Counted from the stretch's first letter, positions 30,150 through 41,481 are shown. The stretch is 64,000 nt of DNA from Aerococcus christensenii (GCF_001543105.1 NZ_CP014159.1:1488001-1552000), one strand, 5' to 3'. Numbers and translations: made by a program. Notes: generated from the sequence alone by a model not told the origin.

Positions 30150-32246
30150 TTGGCAAAAACAACAAATTCAAAAAACAAGAAAGATTTAGTGATCGTAGAA
30201 TCTCCTACTAAGGCCAAGACTATTGAGAAATATCTCGGTAGAAAATATAAAGTAGTTGCCAGCAAGGGCCACCTTAGAGACCTCCCTAAGAGCAATATGG
30301 GGATAGATATTGAAGAGAACTATGCCCCTCACTACATCACTATCCGCGGCAAAGGACCGATTATTAAAGATTTAAAAAAAGAAGCTAAAAAAGCGAATAA
30401 AGTTTATCTCGCATCCGACCCAGATAGAGAAGGAGAAGCGATCGCTTGGCATTTAGCTTATATTTTAGACTTAGATCCGGAAAGTGCTATTCGTGTCACT
30501 TACAATGAAATTACAAAAGAAGCTGTTAAAGAAGCCATTAAAAATCCTCGTTCTATCGACAAAGACCTCGTCGATGCCCAACAAGCTCGTCGTATTCTAG
30601 ATCGCTTAGTGGGTTACAATTTATCGCCTATTTTATGGGCAAAAGTAAAGAAGGGCTTATCCGCAGGTCGGGTACAATCCGTTGCTTTAAAGATGATTGT
30701 CGATAGAGAAATCGAAATTCGTCAATTTGTTCCAGAAGAATACTGGACGATTGATGGCAAATTCAAAAAAGGGAAAAACGTCTTTGAAGCTACAGCTGCC
30801 AAATTCAAAAATAAGAAATTAGATCTCAAGAACGAAGAAGCTGTCAAAGAAGTTTTAGCTAGCTTAAACTCGGACAACTTTGAAGTTCAAAACCTCCAAG
30901 AAAAGGAGCGCCGGCGTCATCCTCAAAAACCTTTTACAACTTCTTCCTTACAACAAGAAGCCTCTAAACGTTTACGTTTTAGGACACGTAAAACCATGAT
31001 GATCGCTCAACAACTCTATGAAGGGCTTAAAGTAGGGGACAGCGGAAGTGTCGGCCTTATTACCTATATGCGTACAGACTCTACGCGGGTTTCAGAAGGG
31101 GCGCATCAAGAAGCCAATCAGTTAATCTTCAAAAAGTACGGGAAAAATTATATTGGTAAAGGGACCTCGACCAAGAGTGGGCAAGGGGACCAAGATGCTC
31201 ATGAAGCGATTCGCCCAACTTCCGTTTTCAGGACTCCTGAGGAAGTGGAGCCTTATCTAAGTAAAGATCAATACAAACTTTATAGCTTAATTTGGGCGCG
31301 ATTTGTAGCCAGTGAGATGTCTTCCGCTGTTTATGATACGGTAGCCTGTGACTTGGTTCAAGGCGATCTCTTCTTCAGAGCCAATGGGGCCAAGCTCAAA
31401 TTTGCCGGTTATCTTCGGGTCTATCCAGAAGCAACAGAGAAAGAAAATCTTTTACCTGAACTTCAAAACGGAGACGTCGTGACAAGTCAAAGTATTGATT
31501 CCCATCAGCATTTTACCCAACCCCCTGCACGCTATACTGAAGCTTCCTTAATTAAGACCTTGGAAGAATTAAAGATCGGACGTCCATCGACCTATTCTCC
31601 TATTATTGAAACCTTGATTAAACGTTACTATGTCAAATTAGAAGCCCGTCGTTTTGAACCGACTGAATTGGGAGAGATTGTCAATCAATTAATCTTAGAA
31701 TTTTTCCCAGATATTGTGGATACGGGCTTTACCGCTTATTTAGAAAAAGAATTGGACGAAATTGAAACTGGCCAGAAAGAATGGGTAAAAGTTATTGATG
31801 CCTTCTATCAGCCATTTCTAAAAGAAGTTCAAAAAGCAGAGTCAGAAATGGAAAAAATCGAAATAAAAAATGAACCCGCCGGCTTTGATTGCGAAAAATG
31901 TGGTTATCCGATGGTTATCAAATTAGGTCGGTATGGTAAGTTCATTGCCTGTTCGAATTTCCCTGATTGTAGAAATACCCAAGCCATTGTTAAAGAAATT
32001 GGGGTATCTTGTCCAAATTGTAAGCAAGGTCAAGTAGTAGAAAGAAAATCGAAAAAGAATCGTCTCTTTTACGGGTGCAGCCAGTATCCAGACTGTGAGT
32101 TCGTTTCTTGGGATAAGCCCGTTGGAAGAAATTGTCCGAAGTGCCAAAGCTTCCTCGTTGAGAAGAAGAAAAAAGGAGCTAAACAAGTCGTGTGTGCTTC
32201 TATAGACTGTGATTACGAAGAAAAAATTCAAAAAGGCAACGACTAG
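30150..32246 (+). CDS. topA: DNA topoisomerase I
   Basis: A 698-residue type IA topoisomerase that removes negative supercoils. TOPRIM parts: [17 protein letters not shown] and [14 protein letters not shown]. The active Tyr is in [12 protein letters not shown] (about residue 305). Three C-terminal zinc modules start CEKCGYP, CPNCKQG and CPKCQSF. The last module has CASIDC rather than CSxxxxC spacing seen in the first two, but keeps four cysteines. TTG start at 30150, nine bases after AAGAAAGGA. Confidence 0.96.
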   Translation: MAKTTNSKNKKDLVIVESPTKAKTIEKYLGRKYKVVASKGHLRDLPKSNMGIDIEENYAPHYITIRGKGPIIKDLKKEAKKANKVYLASDPDREGEAIAWHLAYILDLDPESAIRVTYNEITKEAVKEAIKNPRSIDKDLVDAQQARRILDRLVGYNLSPILWAKVKKGLSAGRVQSVALKMIVDREIEIRQFVPEEYWTIDGKFKKGKNVFEATAAKFKNKKLDLKNEEAVKEVLASLNSDNFEVQNLQEKERRRHPQKPFTTSSLQQEASKRLRFRTRKTMMIAQQLYEGLKVGDSGSVGLITYMRTDSTRVSEGAHQEANQLIFKKYGKNYIGKGTSTKSGQGDQDAHEAIRPTSVFRTPEEVEPYLSKDQYKLYSLIWARFVASEMSSAVYDTVACDLVQGDLFFRANGAKLKFAGYLRVYPEATEKENLLPELQNGDVVTSQSIDSHQHFTQPPARYTEASLIKTLEELKIGRPSTYSPIIETLIKRYYVKLEARRFEPTELGEIVNQLILEFFPDIVDTGFTAYLEKELDEIETGQKEWVKVIDAFYQPFLKEVQKAESEMEKIEIKNEPAGFDCEKCGYPMVIKLGRYGKFIACSNFPDCRNTQAIVKEIGVSCPNCKQGQVVERKSKKNRLFYGCSQYPDCEFVSWDKPVGRNCPKCQSFLVEKKKKGAKQVVCASIDCDYEEKIQKGND

Positions 32247-32253
32247 GAGCCCT

Positions 32254-32285
32254 AAACGAGGTAAGAAACAGCCTCGTTTTTTTAT
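32254..32285 (+). terminator. Terminator after topA
   Basis: AAACGAGG (32254-32261) pairs with CCTCGTTTT (32272) and a run of T. Confidence 0.85.
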
Positions 32286-32362
32286 AGGGAAAAGATATTG
32301 CCGTTCATTGAAATTTTAGAAGTCTTGTGTTAAATTTAATGAGGTAAGCGAGGCGATAAAGA

Positions 32363-33277
32363 GTGAATATTTCGCAACTTAGAAAGACTTTTCACCACTA
32401 TCTTTCCTATGAAAGACAATACAGCGATGAAACAGTTAAAGCCTATTTAAGAGATTGGGACGACTTCTTTGACTTCCTTCAAGTAGAGTTAGAGCTCAAA
32501 GAGCTTAAAGACCTCCAATATCGAGATATTCGCATTTATTTAGGCAAAAAACAACGAGAGGGCTTAGGCCGCCGCTCTCTTGCTCGTCATCTATCGAGTT
32601 TACGGACGGCTTTTCAGTTTTATCTGGAACAAGGCATTGTTCAGGAGAATCCTTTTAAGTATATTCAATCTGCAAAAGCGGGGATGCATTTGCCTGATTT
32701 TTTCTATGAAGAAGAATTGAGCAAGATTTTAGACAGCCTGAAGGATAGGACTCCTTTAGAGCAGAGGAATCGTGCGCTTTTTGAATTTTTGTATGCGACA
32801 GGCGCTCGGGTAAGTGAATGTGTTGGCTTAAAGTTAAATCAGATAGATTTCGACCAAAACATGATTTTTCTACATGGGAAAGGGAGTAAGGATCGCTATG
32901 TTCCCTTTGGCACTTATTGTAAAAAAGCCTTGCTTCAATATGTAACAGATGGGCGGCCACAGTTGTTACAAAATAAGAATCATCAGTGGGTCTTTGTGAA
33001 CGCAAGAGGGGGAGCACTTACGACAGCAGGTGTGCGCTATATTCTTGATCAAGTCGTTAAGAAAAGCGCCAGCTCTCTTTCTATTCATCCCCATAAGTTA
33101 CGTCATTCTTTTGCAACCCACCTTTTAAATCATGGAGCAGATATTCGAACGGTCCAAGAGTTGCTTGGACATAGCTCACTTTCTTCTACTCAGATTTATA
33201 CCCATCTTTCCAAGGAAAATTTAAGAGAGAATTACTTAAAGTATTTTCCGACATCTACTCGAAAAGGACCTAATTAA
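32363..33277 (+). CDS. xerC: Tyrosine recombinase XerC (CodV)
   Basis: A 304-residue recombinase that resolves chromosome dimers at dif. Catalytic residues: Arg in YATGARVSECV, Lys in HGKGSKDRYVP, His-x-x-Arg in HPHKLRHSFATHLL, His in LLGHSSLSSTQIYTH and the Tyr there. GTG start 32363. In related Firmicutes hslV and hslU lie between xerC and codY; here only 17 bases separate them. Confidence 0.93.
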   Translation: MNISQLRKTFHHYLSYERQYSDETVKAYLRDWDDFFDFLQVELELKELKDLQYRDIRIYLGKKQREGLGRRSLARHLSSLRTAFQFYLEQGIVQENPFKYIQSAKAGMHLPDFFYEEELSKILDSLKDRTPLEQRNRALFEFLYATGARVSECVGLKLNQIDFDQNMIFLHGKGSKDRYVPFGTYCKKALLQYVTDGRPQLLQNKNHQWVFVNARGGALTTAGVRYILDQVVKKSASSLSIHPHKLRHSFATHLLNHGADIRTVQELLGHSSLSSTQIYTHLSKENLRENYLKYFPTSTRKGPN

Positions 33278-33294
33278 TTCATAGGAGGAAATAT

Positions 33295-34119
33295 ATGGAA
33301 CCTATAACTGAAAAGCAGGTTTTAGAAAAAATACGCGATATTAATGCCGTTGTACGTGAAGGCAATATTTATGATAAGAATACAATGGATAACCTTCCTT
33401 TTCAAAAACTAGTCCAATTTTTGGCAATTTCGCTACAATCTAATGCATACTTAATCAGTGAAATTGGAGAGTTATTGGGATATTTTGCTTCTTATGAAGA
33501 AGTTAATAGCGAACGCACACAAGCGATGATGGAAGCGAGGCAATTGGATCCCCGTTATCTCCAAAGTCTTGCCTTAATCGTCAATACCGTGGCTAATATT
33601 CCAATTACAGATGATCGAACCATTTTTGCTTTAGAGAGACGTGACCAATATCAAGAAGGAAATACCACGATTATTCCTATCTATGAAAAACGTCAAAAAA
33701 TGGGTTACCTGATTCTTGCTCGACCACACGAGAGTTTTACGGATCTGGATTTAATCTTAGGCGAATATGTAGGGACTATCTTGGCTATGGAAATGATTTT
33801 TATTCAACGGCGCCGAGTGAGAGAGCAAGAAAAACATCGTCAAGAAGTCGATCTAGCGATCAGTTCTCTATCTTATTCAGAATTAAACGCCCTCTATGTC
33901 ATTTTCAAAGATGTTCACGAGCCACGTGTTCGCATCACAGCTTCTAAAATTGCCAAAGAAGAAAATATCACACGATCTGTAATCGTCAATGCTTTAAGAA
34001 AGATGGAATCAGCGGGCGTCTTTTCTTCTCGATCGTTGGGAATGAAGGGAACCCATATTGATACGCGCACTATGGACAATTTAAACTACTTGAAGAAACG
34101 CTTAGCGGAAGAAGTTTAA
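33295..34119 (+). CDS. codY: GTP- and branched-chain amino acid-sensing repressor CodY
   Basis: A 274-residue global nutrient regulator. The N-terminal GAF domain (1-~155) binds isoleucine/valine/leucine, and the C-terminal winged helix has ITASKIAKEENITRSVIVNALRKMESAG, cited here only in part: the recognition helix is ITRSVIVNALRKME. It is slightly longer than the usual ~260 residues. ATG follows AGGAGG. Its likely targets carry AATTTTCWGAAAATT-like boxes; one candidate is upstream of fhs. Confidence 0.95.
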   Translation: MEPITEKQVLEKIRDINAVVREGNIYDKNTMDNLPFQKLVQFLAISLQSNAYLISEIGELLGYFASYEEVNSERTQAMMEARQLDPRYLQSLALIVNTVANIPITDDRTIFALERRDQYQEGNTTIIPIYEKRQKMGYLILARPHESFTDLDLILGEYVGTILAMEMIFIQRRRVREQEKHRQEVDLAISSLSYSELNALYVIFKDVHEPRVRITASKIAKEENITRSVIVNALRKMESAGVFSSRSLGMKGTHIDTRTMDNLNYLKKRLAEEV

Positions 34120-34121
34120 AT

Positions 34122-34160
34122 AAAAAAATCGCGCCGGGAATGTCGTCGCGATTTTTTTTG
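34122..34160. terminator. Bidirectional terminator between codY and plsY
   Basis: AAAAAAATCGCG (34122-34133) pairs with CGCGATTTTTTTT (34147-34159). Poly-A on one side and poly-T on the other let it serve both converging genes. Confidence 0.9.
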
Positions 34161-34161
34161 C

Positions 34162-34779
34162 TTATTTTTTCTCTTGCTCTTTGCGATAGCCGAGTCCAAA
34201 AGGAACTTTAGATTCGGTTCCCTTGAGGATGCGCTGAATATTCGTATGATGACGAACAATGATCAAAAGACTGACCGTCCAGATAAAGGCTCGAAGTAGC
34301 CCATCTGGGTATATACATACAAAACAGGAGGCAAAGACCATCGCCAAAACGCTAGAGAGGGATACCATTCGACTGATATAAAGAACGATGAAGAAAACCC
34401 CAATCGAAGCTAAAGGAAGAACAGGAGCAATCGCTAAGCCCACACCAAAGCTTGTAGCCACTGCTTTTCCTCCTTTAAAAGCAAGGAAAATAGAAAAGCT
34501 ATGTCCCACAATAGCGGCCAAGCCGAATGCCAAGAGGGGCCAAGTAATGCCTGGAAGATTTCTTAAGAAAATTACCGGCAAAAAGCCCTTTAAGAGGTCA
34601 CAAATAAAAACGAAAAGGCCTCCCTTAACACCTAAAGCTCGAAAAGCATTGGTTGTTCCAATATTTCCTGATCCATATTGGCGAATATCCGTATGATAAA
34701 ATGACTGTCCAATCAAGAGTCCAGAAGGGATGGATCCCAGAAGATAGGAACAGATCAAAGCAAAACTATTGATTAACAT
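34162..34779 (-). CDS. plsY: Acyl-phosphate:glycerol-3-phosphate acyltransferase PlsY
   Basis: A 205-residue membrane enzyme that starts phospholipid synthesis. Family motifs SGNIGTTNAFRALG, FKGGKAVATSFG and the C-terminal RHHTNIQRILKGTESK are present along with about five membrane helices. ATG at 34779 is nine bases after AAAGGA; a TTG at 34797 overlaps it. It is divergent from parE, a common arrangement, with an about 190-base shared control region. Confidence 0.93.
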   Translation of the reverse strand: MLINSFALICSYLLGSIPSGLLIGQSFYHTDIRQYGSGNIGTTNAFRALGVKGGLFVFICDLLKGFLPVIFLRNLPGITWPLLAFGLAAIVGHSFSIFLAFKGGKAVATSFGVGLAIAPVLPLASIGVFFIVLYISRMVSLSSVLAMVFASCFVCIYPDGLLRAFIWTVSLLIIVRHHTNIQRILKGTESKVPFGLGYRKEQEKK

Positions 34780-34969
34780 AAGTATTAGTCCTTTCAACGA
34801 GGTAAGTATAGTATAGCATAAGTTTTCTCAAAAGAAGACTCAGGGCTTTTCTATTTCCCCCTTCATGATCTCTTAAAAGAAAGTAGGGGTTGATTATTTA
34901 GGAAAGTCGCGCTATTCTTTAACCACTTTAATAAAACAAAACCCTATGAAATTGAGGAGCAAACACACT

Positions 34970-37069
34970 ATGCCAAAAAAATCTCAAAATAAATATGATG
35001 AATCCTCTATCCAAATTCTGGAGGCCCTAGAAGCGGTTCGCAAGCGCCCAGGAATGTATATTGGATCGACAGATTTTAGGGGGCTCCATCATCTGGTTTA
35101 TGAAATTGTTGATAATTCGATTGATGAAGCCTTAGCAGGATTCTGTGACCACATTGCGGTCACTCTTCATACAGATAACAGCGTGACAGTTGTCGATAAC
35201 GGACGTGGGATGCCAATCGGAAAACATGCCACTGGAAAACCCACTGTCGAAGTTATTTTAACGGTTTTACATGCTGGAGGGAAATTTACAGAGAATGCCT
35301 ATAAAACCTCTGGCGGTCTGCACGGGGTAGGGTCAAGTGTGGTGAATGCTTTATCTGATCAGTTAGATGTTGAAGTCCATCGAGATCACAAAATCTATCG
35401 ACAGAGCTTCTATCAAGGCGGTCAACCTAAACGTCCGCAAACTCAATCGCTCAAATCTTCCAAAACAGGGACAAAAATTCATTTTCATCCTGATCCTGAA
35501 ATTTTTGGCGAAGCTCAATTCAATACGGAAATTATTGCAGAAAATCTTAGAGAAAAAGCTTTTTTAACGAAGGGATTAACCATCCAATTCAAAGATGAGC
35601 GAAAGCAAGTCGAAGAAGTCTTTCACTATGAGCAAGGGATTGTTGAATTTATTGACTACTTGAACGAAGGCAAGGATACTCTCACAGATACTCTCTATTT
35701 TCAAGAGACAGACAAAGCCTTTGCTATTGAGATGGAATTAGCCTTCCAATATAACGATGGCTATTCTGAAAACATTCTCTCTTTCGTCAATAATGTGCGT
35801 ACCCCAGACGGAGGGAGTCATGAAACTGCCCTAAAATCTGGCATGACGAAGGCCTTCAATGAATACGCCAGAAAAGTCAATCTCATCAAACCTAAAGAAA
35901 AGAACTTAGAAGGCAGCGACGTCAGAGAAGGCTTTACGGCTGTTCTATCCGTTCGAATTCCTGAAGAAATTCTACAATTTGAAGGGCAAACTAAAGGGAA
36001 ACTCGGAACCCCTCAAGCACGACCGGCTGTTGAAAATATGGTCAGTGAACAGTTAGTGATCTATCTGATTGAAAACGGCGAAACCGCTCAAATGTTAGTC
36101 AAAAAAGCCCTTAAGGCGAGACAAGCTAGAGAAGCAGCGCGTAAGGCAAGAGAAGAGAGTCGATCAGGCAAGAAAACTAAGAGCAAAGAGACCATTTTAT
36201 CTGGGAAATTAACCCCCGCTCAAAGCAAAAATTCTAAAAAGAACGAACTCTTTTTAGTCGAAGGGGATTCTGCGGGAGGCTCTGCCAAATTAGGAAGAAA
36301 TCGTAAGTTCCAAGCCATCCTTCCTTTGCGAGGAAAAGTGCTTAACACAGAAAAGGCGGGACTGGACGATGTCTTGAAAAATGAAGAACTTAATACAATT
36401 ATCTATACCATTGGTGCGGGTGTTGGGGCAGAATTTAAGTTGGAAGAAGCCAACTACGACAAAGTCATTATCATGACCGATGCGGATACCGATGGGGCCC
36501 ATATTCAAATCCTTCTGTTGACCTTTTTCTATCGGTATATGCGACCTTTGTTAGGAGCCGGCCGAATCTATATTGCCATGCCGCCTCTCTATAAGGTATC
36601 TAAGGGGAAGGGCAAAAAAGAAATCATTCGCTATGCTTGGACCGATGAAGAATTGAAGACGGCTACTCAGTCTGTCGGAAAGGGTTACATCCTTCAACGC
36701 TACAAAGGGTTAGGAGAAATGAACGCCGACCAATTGTGGGATACGACCATGGATCCTGATAAGAGAACTTTGATAAGGGTAACCTTAGATGATTTAGCTT
36801 TATCTGAAAAGAGAGTCTCTGTCTTGATGGGAAACCAAGTGGAGCCCCGAAGAGAATGGATTGAGAAAAACGTTCAATTTACCATGGATGAAAAAGATCA
36901 ACTTCTCGAACAAGTCACTCAAGAAGATTCTTCCTACACCAAAGATTTTTCCAAGGAACCGTCTGCCCATGGAGCAAGTTCAGCTTCCTCATCGAAGAGA
37001 AAGGCTGCCACTGGTGAGGAGAATCACTATGATAAAAACGGACAAATGTCTTTATTTGGAGAGGAGTAG
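34970..37069 (+). CDS. parE: DNA topoisomerase IV subunit B
   Basis: A 699-residue ATPase subunit of topoisomerase IV, which decatenates daughter chromosomes. GHKL motifs: EIVDNSIDEALAG, VDNGRGMPIG and GGLHGVGSSVVNALS. TOPRIM: VEGDSAGGSAKLGR and DADTDGAHIQ. A Lys/Arg-rich stretch (about 390-415) and Ser-rich C-terminal tail are normal for ParE. ATG 34970 lies 12 bases after GAGGAG; the earlier ATG 34946 has no ribosome site. parC follows three bases later. Confidence 0.93.
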   Translation: MPKKSQNKYDESSIQILEALEAVRKRPGMYIGSTDFRGLHHLVYEIVDNSIDEALAGFCDHIAVTLHTDNSVTVVDNGRGMPIGKHATGKPTVEVILTVLHAGGKFTENAYKTSGGLHGVGSSVVNALSDQLDVEVHRDHKIYRQSFYQGGQPKRPQTQSLKSSKTGTKIHFHPDPEIFGEAQFNTEIIAENLREKAFLTKGLTIQFKDERKQVEEVFHYEQGIVEFIDYLNEGKDTLTDTLYFQETDKAFAIEMELAFQYNDGYSENILSFVNNVRTPDGGSHETALKSGMTKAFNEYARKVNLIKPKEKNLEGSDVREGFTAVLSVRIPEEILQFEGQTKGKLGTPQARPAVENMVSEQLVIYLIENGETAQMLVKKALKARQAREAARKAREESRSGKKTKSKETILSGKLTPAQSKNSKKNELFLVEGDSAGGSAKLGRNRKFQAILPLRGKVLNTEKAGLDDVLKNEELNTIIYTIGAGVGAEFKLEEANYDKVIIMTDADTDGAHIQILLLTFFYRYMRPLLGAGRIYIAMPPLYKVSKGKGKKEIIRYAWTDEELKTATQSVGKGYILQRYKGLGEMNADQLWDTTMDPDKRTLIRVTLDDLALSEKRVSVLMGNQVEPRREWIEKNVQFTMDEKDQLLEQVTQEDSSYTKDFSKEPSAHGASSASSSKRKAATGEENHYDKNGQMSLFGEE

Positions 37070-37072
37070 GCC

Positions 37073-39547
37073 ATGAGTATTGATATTCAAGAACTGAGTT
37101 TAGATGAAGTGATGGGAGACCGATTTGGACGTTATTCCAAATACATTATCCAAGATCGTGCGCTCCCAGATATTCGAGATGGCCTCAAGCCTGTTCAACG
37201 TCGAATTCTCTACGCCATGTATCACGAAAGCAATGATGCCAGCCATCCCTTCCGTAAATCCGCCAAAACAGTCGGTAATGTTATTGGGAATTATCACCCC
37301 CACGGCGATTCCTCTGTTTATGAGGCAATGGTTCGGATGAGCCAGTCCTGGAAGAACGGAATGCCTCTCATCGATATGCACGGGAATAATGGGTCGATGG
37401 ATGGAGACCCAGCAGCAGCCATGCGGTATACCGAAGCTCGCCTTTCTAAAATTGCCGAAGAATTACTGAATGATCTCAACAAGAAGACAGTAGAGATGAT
37501 GTTAAACTTTGATGATACAGAAGAAGAGCCAACAGTGTTACCCGCTGCTTTCCCTAATCTTTTGGTGAATGGGGCCCAAGGCATTTCAGCAGGTTATGCT
37601 ACGGAAATTCCCCCACATAACTTAGCGGAAGTGATTGATGCGGTAATCTACTTGATCGGCCATCCCCAAGCTTCCTTAGAGAAATTAATGACCTTTTTAC
37701 CCGGACCAGATTTCCCAACAGGAGGAATTATTCAAGGTAAACATCAACTCCTCAAAGCGTATCAAACGGGCCGAGGGAAGGTAGTTGTCCGCGCCAAGAG
37801 CACCCTCGAAAGTCTCAGAGGGGGAAGGGAGCAGATCGTGATTACGGAACTGCCTTTTGAAGTGAATAAGGCGGATCTCGTGAGAAGGATGGACGAACTT
37901 CGCTTGAACCATAGCATTGAGGGCGTGGCTGAAGTCAGGGATGAGAGTGACCGAGAAGGCCTAAGAATCGTCATCGAATTAAAAAAGAATGCGGACAGTC
38001 AACAGATTTTGCAATATTATTATAAATATTCCAACCTCCAGATCAATTACAACTTCAATATGGTGGCTATCAACCGGCAACGTCCTGAACAAGTCGGACT
38101 CTTAGCCATGTTAAGGGCTTATATCGCCCACCGCAAAGAGATCGTCAGACGTCGGACGCTCTTTGACTTGAAAAAAGCTGAAAAGCGGCGTCATGTCGTG
38201 GAAGGCTTAATTAAAGCGATCTCTATTTTGGATGACGTCATCGCCCTTATCCGTCAAAGTAAAGATAAATCGAATGCTAAAGAAAACTTGAAGAAACAGT
38301 TTGGCTTTAGCGAAGTGCAAGCCGAAGCCATCGTTTCCTTGCAGTTATATCGGTTAACTAATACAGATATTACCGCCCTCCAAGAAGAAAAATTGGCTTT
38401 GAATGAAGCGATCGCTAACTTCCAAAAGATTCTGGAGGACGAGGGCGTCATGATGAAATTGATTCAATCAGAACTCAAAGCCGTGAAGAAACACTACGGC
38501 AAACCTCGTTTAACGGTCATTGAAGAAGAAGTCGAAGAACTTAAAATTAAGAAAGAATTTCTTATTCCTGATGAACAAGTGATGACCATTGTCACACGAG
38601 AAGGCTATGTGAAACGAACCGGACTGAGAAGCTACCAGTCCTCCAATTTCAAAGACCTCGGTCTAAGAGAAGGGGACCACGTGCTCTATCTCGCTCAACA
38701 TTCTACCCTAGATAATCTTATTTTCCTTACGAATAAAGGAAATTATATCTATCAATCTGTCTATGAATTACAGGAACTCCGCTGGAAAGACCTCGGCGAA
38801 CATCTCTCTCAACGGATTAATTTGGGCAATGATGAAAAACTCATTCAAGTCTTTCCTGCAGATGCCCAGTCTACATCTTGTGTGGTAATGGCCAGTCGAG
38901 GCGGGATGATTAAGCAAACCCCACTTGCTCAATTCAAGACCTTCCGCACCCATAAAACCAAAACACAAGAAGCCATGAAACTTCAAGATACGCTCGACGA
39001 AGTCGTGAATGCCTATCTCGTTACAGAGAGTCAAAAAGACCAAGCCGAGGTGATTCTCTTCTCCCATTTGGGCTTTAGCTTACGCTATCCAGTAGCTGAA
39101 ATTAGTCAAGTAGGACTCAAGGCCAAGGGCGTTATCGCGATGAATCTCAAAGGAGGGGACCATGTCGTTAATTTCGTTTACCATGATGCTCCTCAAGATA
39201 AGGATCAGATCTTGATTGCCAGTCAGCGGGGCTTCATGAAGCGAATGGTATGGGGGGACATTCAACCCATGACACGGGCTAAGCGTGGACTTATGGTCTT
39301 CAAAGAGATCAAAAGCAAACCTCATCGTCTCGTTGAAGCCTTAGGCGTACGTTCTGAGACAGAAGTCTATGAGCTCTATGGCTCAAACGGGGAACTCCTC
39401 CAAGTTCAAGCAGGTGACGTTCCTCTCAATCAGCGCTATTCCAACGGCACTAGCCTGGTAGACGAAGAGACATTCGGTTCCTTACTCCGCGTACTTCCTT
39501 TGCCTTATCAAGAGGCAATAGAAGGGGACCCATCCTCTGAAAAATAA
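37073..39547 (+). CDS. parC: DNA topoisomerase IV subunit A
   Basis: An 824-residue subunit that cuts and rejoins DNA. The active Tyr is in [12 protein letters not shown] (about 120). The quinolone-resistance region reads [18 protein letters not shown] with Ser and Glu at the two key positions, the susceptible-type residues in enterococci. Beta-pinwheel C-terminal repeats follow from ~500 ([35 protein letters not shown]). Gene pairs tightly with parE. Confidence 0.95.
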   Translation: MSIDIQELSLDEVMGDRFGRYSKYIIQDRALPDIRDGLKPVQRRILYAMYHESNDASHPFRKSAKTVGNVIGNYHPHGDSSVYEAMVRMSQSWKNGMPLIDMHGNNGSMDGDPAAAMRYTEARLSKIAEELLNDLNKKTVEMMLNFDDTEEEPTVLPAAFPNLLVNGAQGISAGYATEIPPHNLAEVIDAVIYLIGHPQASLEKLMTFLPGPDFPTGGIIQGKHQLLKAYQTGRGKVVVRAKSTLESLRGGREQIVITELPFEVNKADLVRRMDELRLNHSIEGVAEVRDESDREGLRIVIELKKNADSQQILQYYYKYSNLQINYNFNMVAINRQRPEQVGLLAMLRAYIAHRKEIVRRRTLFDLKKAEKRRHVVEGLIKAISILDDVIALIRQSKDKSNAKENLKKQFGFSEVQAEAIVSLQLYRLTNTDITALQEEKLALNEAIANFQKILEDEGVMMKLIQSELKAVKKHYGKPRLTVIEEEVEELKIKKEFLIPDEQVMTIVTREGYVKRTGLRSYQSSNFKDLGLREGDHVLYLAQHSTLDNLIFLTNKGNYIYQSVYELQELRWKDLGEHLSQRINLGNDEKLIQVFPADAQSTSCVVMASRGGMIKQTPLAQFKTFRTHKTKTQEAMKLQDTLDEVVNAYLVTESQKDQAEVILFSHLGFSLRYPVAEISQVGLKAKGVIAMNLKGGDHVVNFVYHDAPQDKDQILIASQRGFMKRMVWGDIQPMTRAKRGLMVFKEIKSKPHRLVEALGVRSETEVYELYGSNGELLQVQAGDVPLNQRYSNGTSLVDEETFGSLLRVLPLPYQEAIEGDPSSEK

Positions 39548-39653
39548 CACTAATCTTTTAAAATTCCCTGGGATTCCTTGGCTATGAGTAGTCATGAAAG
39601 GGGATCTATGTTAAAATAATAAAAGTGAATGCTTATAGAATAGAGGGATAAAT

Positions 39654-40589
39654 GTGAAAAAAGTTTTAGTTTTTGGTCATCAAAATCCAGATACTGATGC
39701 CATTAGTAGCGCCATTTCTTATGCTTATTTACTCAACCAAATAGGAGTAGCAGCTGAGCCAGTTGCTCTAGGAGAATCAAATGCCGAAACGAACTATGCC
39801 TTAGAACACTTTCATCATACAAAACTTCGTGTGGTGAACAAGGCGAGCGAAGAGACAGATACCGTTGCTCTTGTAGATCACAACGAATTCCAACAATCTA
39901 TTTCAGATATTCAAGAAGTAACTGTTTACTCTGTTGTAGACCACCATAAAGTCGGAAACTTTGAAACTGCTGCACCACTTTATTATGTAGCTAAACCTTA
40001 CGGATGTACTCAATCTGTCATCTATGGCCTCTATAAAGAACATGGCCTTGCTATTCCTAAAGATATTGCCGGCTTAATGTTATCCGGGATTATTTCCGAT
40101 ACCCTTCTTTATTCTAGCCCAACCTGCACCGATCAAGATGTAGCGATTGCTAAGGAATTAGCCAAGATTGCGGATGTTAACGATGAAGAATATGGGCATG
40201 AAATGCTAAGAGCAGGGGCTAACGTGGATGATCGGACAACTGAAAGCATCGTAGACGGCGATGCTAAATCCTTCACCATTGCAGGCAAAGAAATTCGAGT
40301 AGGTCAAGTAAACTGCGTCGATGTCAAAGACGTGCTCAAACGTAAAGAAGAAGTGCTCAAAACTATGGAAAACTTCAACCAAGAAAACCATTACGATGCC
40401 TTCTTCTTAGTGATTACCAATATCTTAACCAACGATTCAGAAGGTTTACTGGTTGGGGATGATGCCCTCGCTGGTTTCTTCGAAAAAGCCTTCAACAGCA
40501 CGCTTAGCGACCATCAAATGGCTTTACCTGGTATCGTTTCTCGTAAAAAACAAATTATTCCTCCATTAACCGCTGCTTTTGAAGGTTAA
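39654..40589 (+). CDS. ppaC: Manganese-dependent inorganic pyrophosphatase
   Basis: A 311-residue family II pyrophosphatase of the DHH superfamily, which hydrolyses PPi from biosynthesis. Metal ligands: FGHQNPDTDAISS, LVDHNEF and VVDHHKVGN; C-terminal DHHA2 domain with substrate-binding PGIVSRKKQIIP. GTG 39654 follows AGAGGG. Monocistronic and ended by a terminator. The next locus (bce) deals with undecaprenyl-pyrophosphate-targeting drugs, but a functional link to PPi hydrolysis is only speculation. Confidence 0.95.
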   Translation: MKKVLVFGHQNPDTDAISSAISYAYLLNQIGVAAEPVALGESNAETNYALEHFHHTKLRVVNKASEETDTVALVDHNEFQQSISDIQEVTVYSVVDHHKVGNFETAAPLYYVAKPYGCTQSVIYGLYKEHGLAIPKDIAGLMLSGIISDTLLYSSPTCTDQDVAIAKELAKIADVNDEEYGHEMLRAGANVDDRTTESIVDGDAKSFTIAGKEIRVGQVNCVDVKDVLKRKEEVLKTMENFNQENHYDAFFLVITNILTNDSEGLLVGDDALAGFFEKAFNSTLSDHQMALPGIVSRKKQIIPPLTAAFEG

Positions 40590-40617
40590 TCAGGAATAAT
40601 AGATCTTTTTTAAGCGT

Positions 40618-40645
40618 CCTATTCCCTTCGAATAGGGCTTTTTTG
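40618..40645 (+). terminator. Terminator after ppaC
   Basis: CCTATTC (40618-40624) pairs with GAATAGG (40630-40636), followed by GCTTTTTT. Confidence 0.85.
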
Positions 40646-40782
40646 TTGTAAAAAGCAGGTAGAGAAGGGAAAATGTCCCTTTCTTTGAGATGGACTTAAA
40701 GAGAAGGAGCATAACATGGTACAATAAAAGCAAATTATTTGATAGCTATACGAAAACTGGAGACTGTTAAGGAGGTTAGTCC

Positions 40783-41466
40783 ATGAAAATTCTCATTGTA
40801 GAAGACGACCAAATCATTGCCCAGACCCTACAAAAAACCTTAAGGAGATGGCAATTCGATGGAGTAATAGCCGATGATTTTTCAAATATTGTTCATTTAT
40901 TTCAAGAGATAGCACCCAAGCTTATTTTAATGGATGTGAATTTACCCACTTTTAATGGCTACTACTGGTGTCAAAAGATTCGAGAAATTTCAAAAGTTCC
41001 CATTCTCTTTATTTCTTCTCGAACAGAAATTATGGATATGGTGATGGCTATGCAGATGGGAGCAGACGATTACATTCAAAAGCCCATTGATTTAACGCTC
41101 TTAGTGGCCAAAATCCAGGCACTTCTAAGACGATCTTATCAGTTTTCCATGGATATTCAACAACTGACTTACCAAGCGATCACCTTATCTCTAAGTCAAG
41201 GAAGCCTATCTTACCATGATCAGTCATTGACTTTGACGGGAACGGAACTCAAACTTTTAGAGCCTCTCTTTAAAGAACCCGAAAAGTTTATTAAAAGACA
41301 AACCTTGATGGAAAACTGTTGGCTAGGGGATGACTACATTGATGACAATACCTTATCCGTCAATATGTCTCGCTTACGCAAAAAATTAGCCACTCTAGGA
41401 CTAACACAAGTGATTGAAACGAAGAAGAATTACGGTTATCGGTTAGTCTTTCGAACCGATCAATGA
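40783..41466 (+). CDS. BceR-type response regulator
   Basis: A 227-residue OmpR-family regulator. Receiver domain (1-~115) with acidic EDD near residue 7, the phospho-accepting Asp in LILMDVNLPTFNGY (~52) and Lys in YIQKPIDLTLL; winged-helix output domain (~130-225). The gene order RR-HK-ABC ATPase-permease is the Bce module that answers to peptide antibiotics such as bacitracin or nisin. ATG follows AAGGAGG; 15 bases separate it from the kinase gene. Confidence 0.9.
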   Translation: MKILIVEDDQIIAQTLQKTLRRWQFDGVIADDFSNIVHLFQEIAPKLILMDVNLPTFNGYYWCQKIREISKVPILFISSRTEIMDMVMAMQMGADDYIQKPIDLTLLVAKIQALLRRSYQFSMDIQQLTYQAITLSLSQGSLSYHDQSLTLTGTELKLLEPLFKEPEKFIKRQTLMENCWLGDDYIDDNTLSVNMSRLRKKLATLGLTQVIETKKNYGYRLVFRTDQ

Positions 41467-41481
41467 AAGAAGGGCATAGAC

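Noticed and set aside
37310..37345. Possible quinolone-resistance mutation in parC
   Set aside because: The motif GDSSVYEAM keeps Ser and an acidic residue at the key sites, the natural state in related genera.
39654..40589. ppaC as part of the bce module
   Set aside because: It has its own terminator and is a common housekeeping gene; adjacency alone is not evidence.
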